Assembly: GCA_028455995.1 (NCBI GenBank)
Contig: JABELC010000003.1
Location: forward strand, 3,596,001 to 3,660,000
Length of the DNA stretch: 64,000 nucleotides
Direction: 5' to 3'
Source of the DNA: Scleromitrula shiraiana
Lineage: Eukaryota > Ascomycota > Leotiomycetes > Helotiales > Sclerotiniaceae
This document shows, one piece after another, positions 59,989-64,000 of the stretch (position 1 is the stretch's first letter; each line of letters starts with the position of its first letter). Under the pieces are notes generated by a model, which did no database searches, had not been told where the DNA came from, and was given only the letters and a program-made list of their open reading frames with translations. The translations under genes were made by a program, and so were the position numbers.

Positions 59989-61403
59989 CTACTGTAAAGA
60001 CTCAATGACGAGAGCAGAGGCCCCACCGCCACCATTACAGATTCCAGCAACACCAATCTTTCCCTTTTGTTCTCTCAGAACGTTGATCAGGGTTGTTACA
60101 ATTCTTGCTCCTGAACAACCGAGAGGGTGTCCAATGGCAACTGCACCTCCGTTGATGTTAACCTTTGATTCATCCAATCCAAGGATCTTCATGTTGGCCA
60201 AAGCAACGACAGAGAAAGCCTCGTTGATTTCATAATAGTCAACAGATGAGGCATCGACTTTGGCGTGCTTCAAAGCCTTGGGGATGGCCAAAGAAGGTGC
60301 AGTTGTGAATTTGCTTGGTGCCTTCTCTGCATCACCCCATCCAAGAATCTTTGCCAGTGGTTTAAGGCCAAGCTCCTTTAACTTGGCTTCCGAAACAAGT
60401 ACCAATGCTGAAGCACCATCGTTGAGGGGTGCTGCATTAGGTGCGGTGACAGTTCCATTTGGTGTGAAAGCTGGTCTCATAGCCTTCAATTTTTCAATAT
60501 TTAGATTCTTGACCTCATCGTCCTTCTCAATCTTGATGGCTGGCTTGCCGCGACCGCCGCTAACCTCAACGGGAACAATTTCAGTCTTGAAAAGACCAGC
60601 TTCAGTTGCCTTTTGAGCCTTTTGGTATGATTTGATGGCATACTCGTCCTGTTGTTCTCTGGTGATACTGTGATCTTGAGAACATTCTTCACCAGCCATT
60701 CCCATATGCTCCTTTTTGCCATAAGCATCGGTCAAACCATCCTTGAGCACACCGTCAACCAAAGTTTGGTCGCCATATTTAGCTCCAGTTCGAAGGTTTG
60801 GTAAGTAATGAGGGACATTAGACATAGATTCTGTACCACCAGCAACAACAATATCGGCGTTACCAGTCAAGATCGTCTGAGCGGCGAGAATAATTGCCTT
60901 GGTTCCCGAAGCACAAACCTTGTTGACGGTTGTGCAGACCACACCTTCTGTGAGACCTCCAGCAATAGCACATTGACGAGCTGGGTTTTGTCCCAAGCTA
61001 TAGATTATCAATAAGGTTTCTCATCACATGAGCTGAGTAACTTACTTGGCTGACATAACATTACCGAAGATGATCTCCTCAACATCTTCTGGCTTAATTT
61101 CTGGTACACGCTCAACAGCAGCTAACCACGTGTTAGTATTGAATCTTCCAAAGAACACCGCCAGAAAGAAGCATACCCTTGATAGCCAAACCACCTAACT
61201 CAGTGGCAGTTTTGCTTGAGAGCGACCCCAAGAATGAACCGAGGGGTGTTCTCACAGCGGAACTAGACACATTGGAAGATTAGTACAATATTCATTGATA
61301 AGTAGAATATAATAGCAACAGCCTGCAAATTTATGTGTTGAAGTATATGGTAAATTGAGAGAATGAGGTCTTACACAATGTAGACAGGAGGGAATGAAGA
61401 CAT
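59989..61403 (-). CDS. ERG10: Acetyl-CoA C-acetyltransferase (acetoacetyl-CoA thiolase)
   Basis: Exons 61403-61375, 61262-61177, 61121-61046 and 60997-59989 join to 399 residues. The N-terminus is MSSFPPVYIVSSAVRTPLGS; the acyl-accepting Cys92 lies in NKVCASGTKA, the NEAFSVVALAN motif and the GHPLGCSGARI histidine loop follow, and the last active-site Cys is in GICNGGGGASA. It condenses two acetyl-CoA to acetoacetyl-CoA, the first step of the mevalonate and ergosterol route. There is no peroxisomal SKL-type end (it stops at ESLQ) and no clear mitochondrial presequence, so a cytosolic ERG10 role is favoured. Confidence 0.95.
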
Positions 61404-61908
61404 TTTGAAGAATAATTTGACAAATTTTTGGTTTGCTGAAGAATATTTTGTGATGAAGAGGAATATCTCAACAAAGAAAGGTTAAGTTGCGTGGATAATA
61501 AGGCGGTGAGCTTTCTGTCAGCAAATGAAGATTAGTGTGTCAACGTCAACATCAGCCAGCGTCACGGGAAGTGCCCGCTACTTTTTGCAATGAGAACAAG
61601 AGGAAATTGACTTCCTATAGCATTCTCGATGGAAACGATTACCAAGTAATGTGTTCATTTGATGATTCCGAGATCGGTATATGTCACATGAGTTTCCTCG
61701 ATTTCCGTTGGCTAATATGATTGGTTACGACTTACCTAAAAATTAGAGATTCACAAGGCTGAAGTTTCACGTGACCTATAAATATCGGCGGCGCGAACCC
61801 TCAAGTTTTTGACGCGAGGCAGTGCGAGATTGTAGAGGTAGACTGCACATTTTCTCGAGTTCTCGAGCTTCTCTAATTCTAGATTTTCTAACCCCCAATT
61901 TAATTACA
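61404..61908. promoter_or_regulatory. Bidirectional promoter between ERG10 and SNU114
   Basis: The 505-bp interval has the palindrome TCACGTGA at 61767-61774, a TATA-like CCTATAAATA at about 61775-61784 about 125 bp before the SNU114 start, and an ATTGG (CCAAT on the other strand) near 61718. These suit a divergent pair. Confidence 0.55.
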
Positions 61909-64000
61909 ATGGATGACCTTTACGACGAGTAAGTCAATCTCCGATATTCTCTTTCGTTTGATTCTAATTATTTCTATAGGTTTGGTAATTTCATTGGCGA
62001 GGCAGAAGAGTCGGAAGAGGAGTCCCAGCATGGCAATGAGGCTAGCGCATACGTTTATGATGATGAATATCCAGAAGAGGTACCGGAGCCAACTGGGCAA
62101 GAGTTGATGGAAATTGATGGTTGGTTGTAGTCAATATATGAGCTGAGAAGACTTGCTGATTCTTCTTAGATGAAGGACCCTCAAATGCGGTGATTCTGCA
62201 CGAAGACAAGCAATATTATCCCACAGCGCAACAGGTGTATGGAGAAGATGTGGAAACTATGGTCCAGGAAGAAGATGCGCAACCTCTCAGCCAACCTATA
62301 ATAGCTCCCGTTGAACAGAAGAAATTCAATATACAAGAGGCGGATCTTCCACCCGTACATTTCGATAGGAATTTCATGACAGACCTTATGAACTTTCCAG
62401 AACAGATCAGAAACGTTGCTTTTGCTGGGCATTTACACCATGGAAAAACAGCATTTATGGACATGTTAGTCCTTGAGACACACGATATTACGAATCGATT
62501 AGACAAAAGAACAGGAAGAAAGATGGACGAGCAACTGCGATACACAGATATACACATTGTCGAGCGAGAACGAGGACTTTCGATAAAGTCGGCACCTATG
62601 AGTTTGGTCCTTCAAAGTACAAAGGGGAAATCGCATCTTTTCAATATTCTTGACACTCCCGGACATGTTAATTTCGTCGATGAAGTCGCATCTTCGTTAC
62701 GCCTTGTGGATGGAGTAGTTCTGGTTGTCGATGTCGTCGAAGGTGTTCAAGTCAATACAGAACAAATCATTAAACATGCCGTATTGGAAGGTTTACCCAT
62801 GACTCTTGTTGTCAATAAAATGGACCGTTTAATTCTAGAGCTTAAGCTGCCACCCACGGACGCCTACTTCAAGTTGAAGCATGTGATTGAAGAAGTCAAT
62901 ACTGTCATTGAAGCCACTTTACCAGGTCAAGGAGAGAGTCGTCGATTGAGTCCGGAGAAAGGAAATGTTCTTTTTGCATGCACAAGTATGGGGTGGTGTT
63001 TTACATTACAATCATTTGCAAAAATGTACTCGGATAGCTATGCGCCCAGCAAGAAACGTGGACCAGGAATCAACAACGAGGAGAGCGGGATCAATGCGCA
63101 TGAATTTGCGAGACGACTATGGGGAGATATTTTCTACAATCCATCGAGGAGGTCCTTTACCCGAAAAGGAGTTGAAGAAAGATCAAAACGCTCTTTTGTC
63201 AACTTCATTCTAGAACCAATCTACAAACTGTACTCCCACACAATTAGTGAGAGTCCAGAAGATTTGAAGGATACTTTGGAAACACTTGGAATTCATCTCA
63301 AACCATCACAGTATAAGACGGATGCCAATGTTCTCCTTAAATCAGTTTGCAAACAATTTTTTGGTCCATCTACCGGGTTTGTAGACATGGTTGTACAACA
63401 TATACCTTCCCCTGTGGAATCTGCAGAGAAGAAGCTGGAACGCTATTACACTGGCCCACTTGATACGAAGGTTGCAGCGGCTATGAAAGAGTGCGATCAA
63501 GATGGCCCATTGGTCATTCAAATTTCAAAACTTTTAAACACTAGTGATGCTACGGGATTTTATTCGTTCGGAAGGGTGTTGAGTGGTATTGCTCGGGCCG
63601 GAATCCAGGTGAGAGTCCTTGGCGAAGGCTATTCGATCGACGATGAGGAAGATATGAGCGTTGCAACCATATCAGATGTATGGATTGCTGAAACACGATA
63701 CAACATCCCTACAGATGGAGTACCTGCCGGCAATTGGGTGCTTCTTGGAGGTGTGGACAATTCGATCGTTAAATCTGCAACCATTGTACCACTTGTTCTG
63801 CCGAATGAAGAGGAGGCGTATATCTTCAAACCTATAACCCACTTTACCGAATCGGTGTTCAAGGTTGCAGTTGAGCCAATCAATCCTTCTGAACTTCCAA
63901 AAATGTTGGATGGCCTCAGAAAAGTGAACAAAAGCTACCCCCTCATTACTACAAAAGTTGAAGAATCCGGCGAACATGTCATTTTAGGCACAGGAGAACT
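61909..64000 (+). CDS. SNU114: U5 snRNP GTPase SNU114 (EFTUD2/Cwf10), 3' end cut by window
   Basis: Exons 61909-61928, 61980-62119 and 62170 to the window edge. The acidic N-terminus (MDDLYDEFGNFIGEAEE) is typical. GTPase motifs: GHLHHGKT (about residue 140), RERGLSIKS (G2), ILDTPGHVNF (G3) and VNKMDRL (G4), then EF-2-like domains with RLWGDIFYN, FGPSTGFVDMVVQHIPSP and FSFGRVLSG-like YSFGRVLSGIARAG. Snu114 is the EF-2-like GTPase of the U5 snRNP that controls Brr2 during spliceosome activation and disassembly. About 660 residues are visible of roughly 980 expected. The 20-nt first exon is characteristic of such fungal genes. Confidence 0.95.

Overview
The window looks like nuclear DNA of a filamentous ascomycete. 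Genes carry short introns (about 45-70 bp, GTAAGT/GTATGT donors, CTAAC-like branch sites, TAG/CAG/AAG acceptors). The gene set is fungal: YPT35-type PX protein, Vps3844/DUF3844 protein, 3CxxC zinc-finger protein, SNU114, NTR2, KRE33/NAT10, ERG10. A relative of the Leotiomycetes (Botrytis/Sclerotinia type) is my best guess, but that is inference from remembered family resemblance. There is no sign of bacterial, viral or organellar origin.

The window falls into two compartments. From 1 to about 47 kb genes are sparse and separated by long AT-rich, microsatellite-laden spacers. This part holds a membrane-protein gene cut by the left edge, three decaying loci between 4.9 and 15.5 kb (membrane protein, DHA1-type MFS transporter, fructosamine-kinase/APH-like protein), a secreted Cys-rich one-pass membrane protein, a 3CxxC zinc-finger gene with a duplicated N-terminus, a sirtuin with a nonsense codon, a DsbA-like thioredoxin-fold gene, a YPT35-like PX gene, a GPI-anchored cell-surface protein, an aminoalcohol-phosphotransferase (EPT1/CPT1-like), an IQ-motif protein gene with two A8-tract frameshifts, and a Vps3844-like gene. 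About 7 kb (38.6-45.7 kb) shows no supportable gene.

From about 47.5 to 64 kb the layout is compact and housekeeping: an unidentified mitochondrial-looking membrane protein, a triose-phosphate-transporter-family carrier with a probable GC-AG intron, NTR2 and SmG back to back, an Acr2/Cdc25-like rhodanese protein, the 18S/tRNA cytidine acetyltransferase KRE33/NAT10, ERG10 thiolase, and the 5' part of the U5 snRNP GTPase SNU114, cut by the right edge. NTR2-SmG and ERG10-SNU114 are divergent pairs, each with a short shared promoter holding a CACGTG box. Three spliceosome components (NTR2, SmG, SNU114) and two RNA/sterol genes lie within 11 kb.

I did not find a clear new multi-gene system. The most notable signals are the twin homopolymer frameshifts in the IQ-motif gene, the likely GC-AG intron, the decaying tandem duplication around the sirtuin with transition-type differences, the 27-residue duplication in the 3CxxC protein, and recurrent C-rich to G-rich strand switches. 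Splice junctions were placed by hand from sequence; for complete genes the exon lengths sum to a multiple of three.
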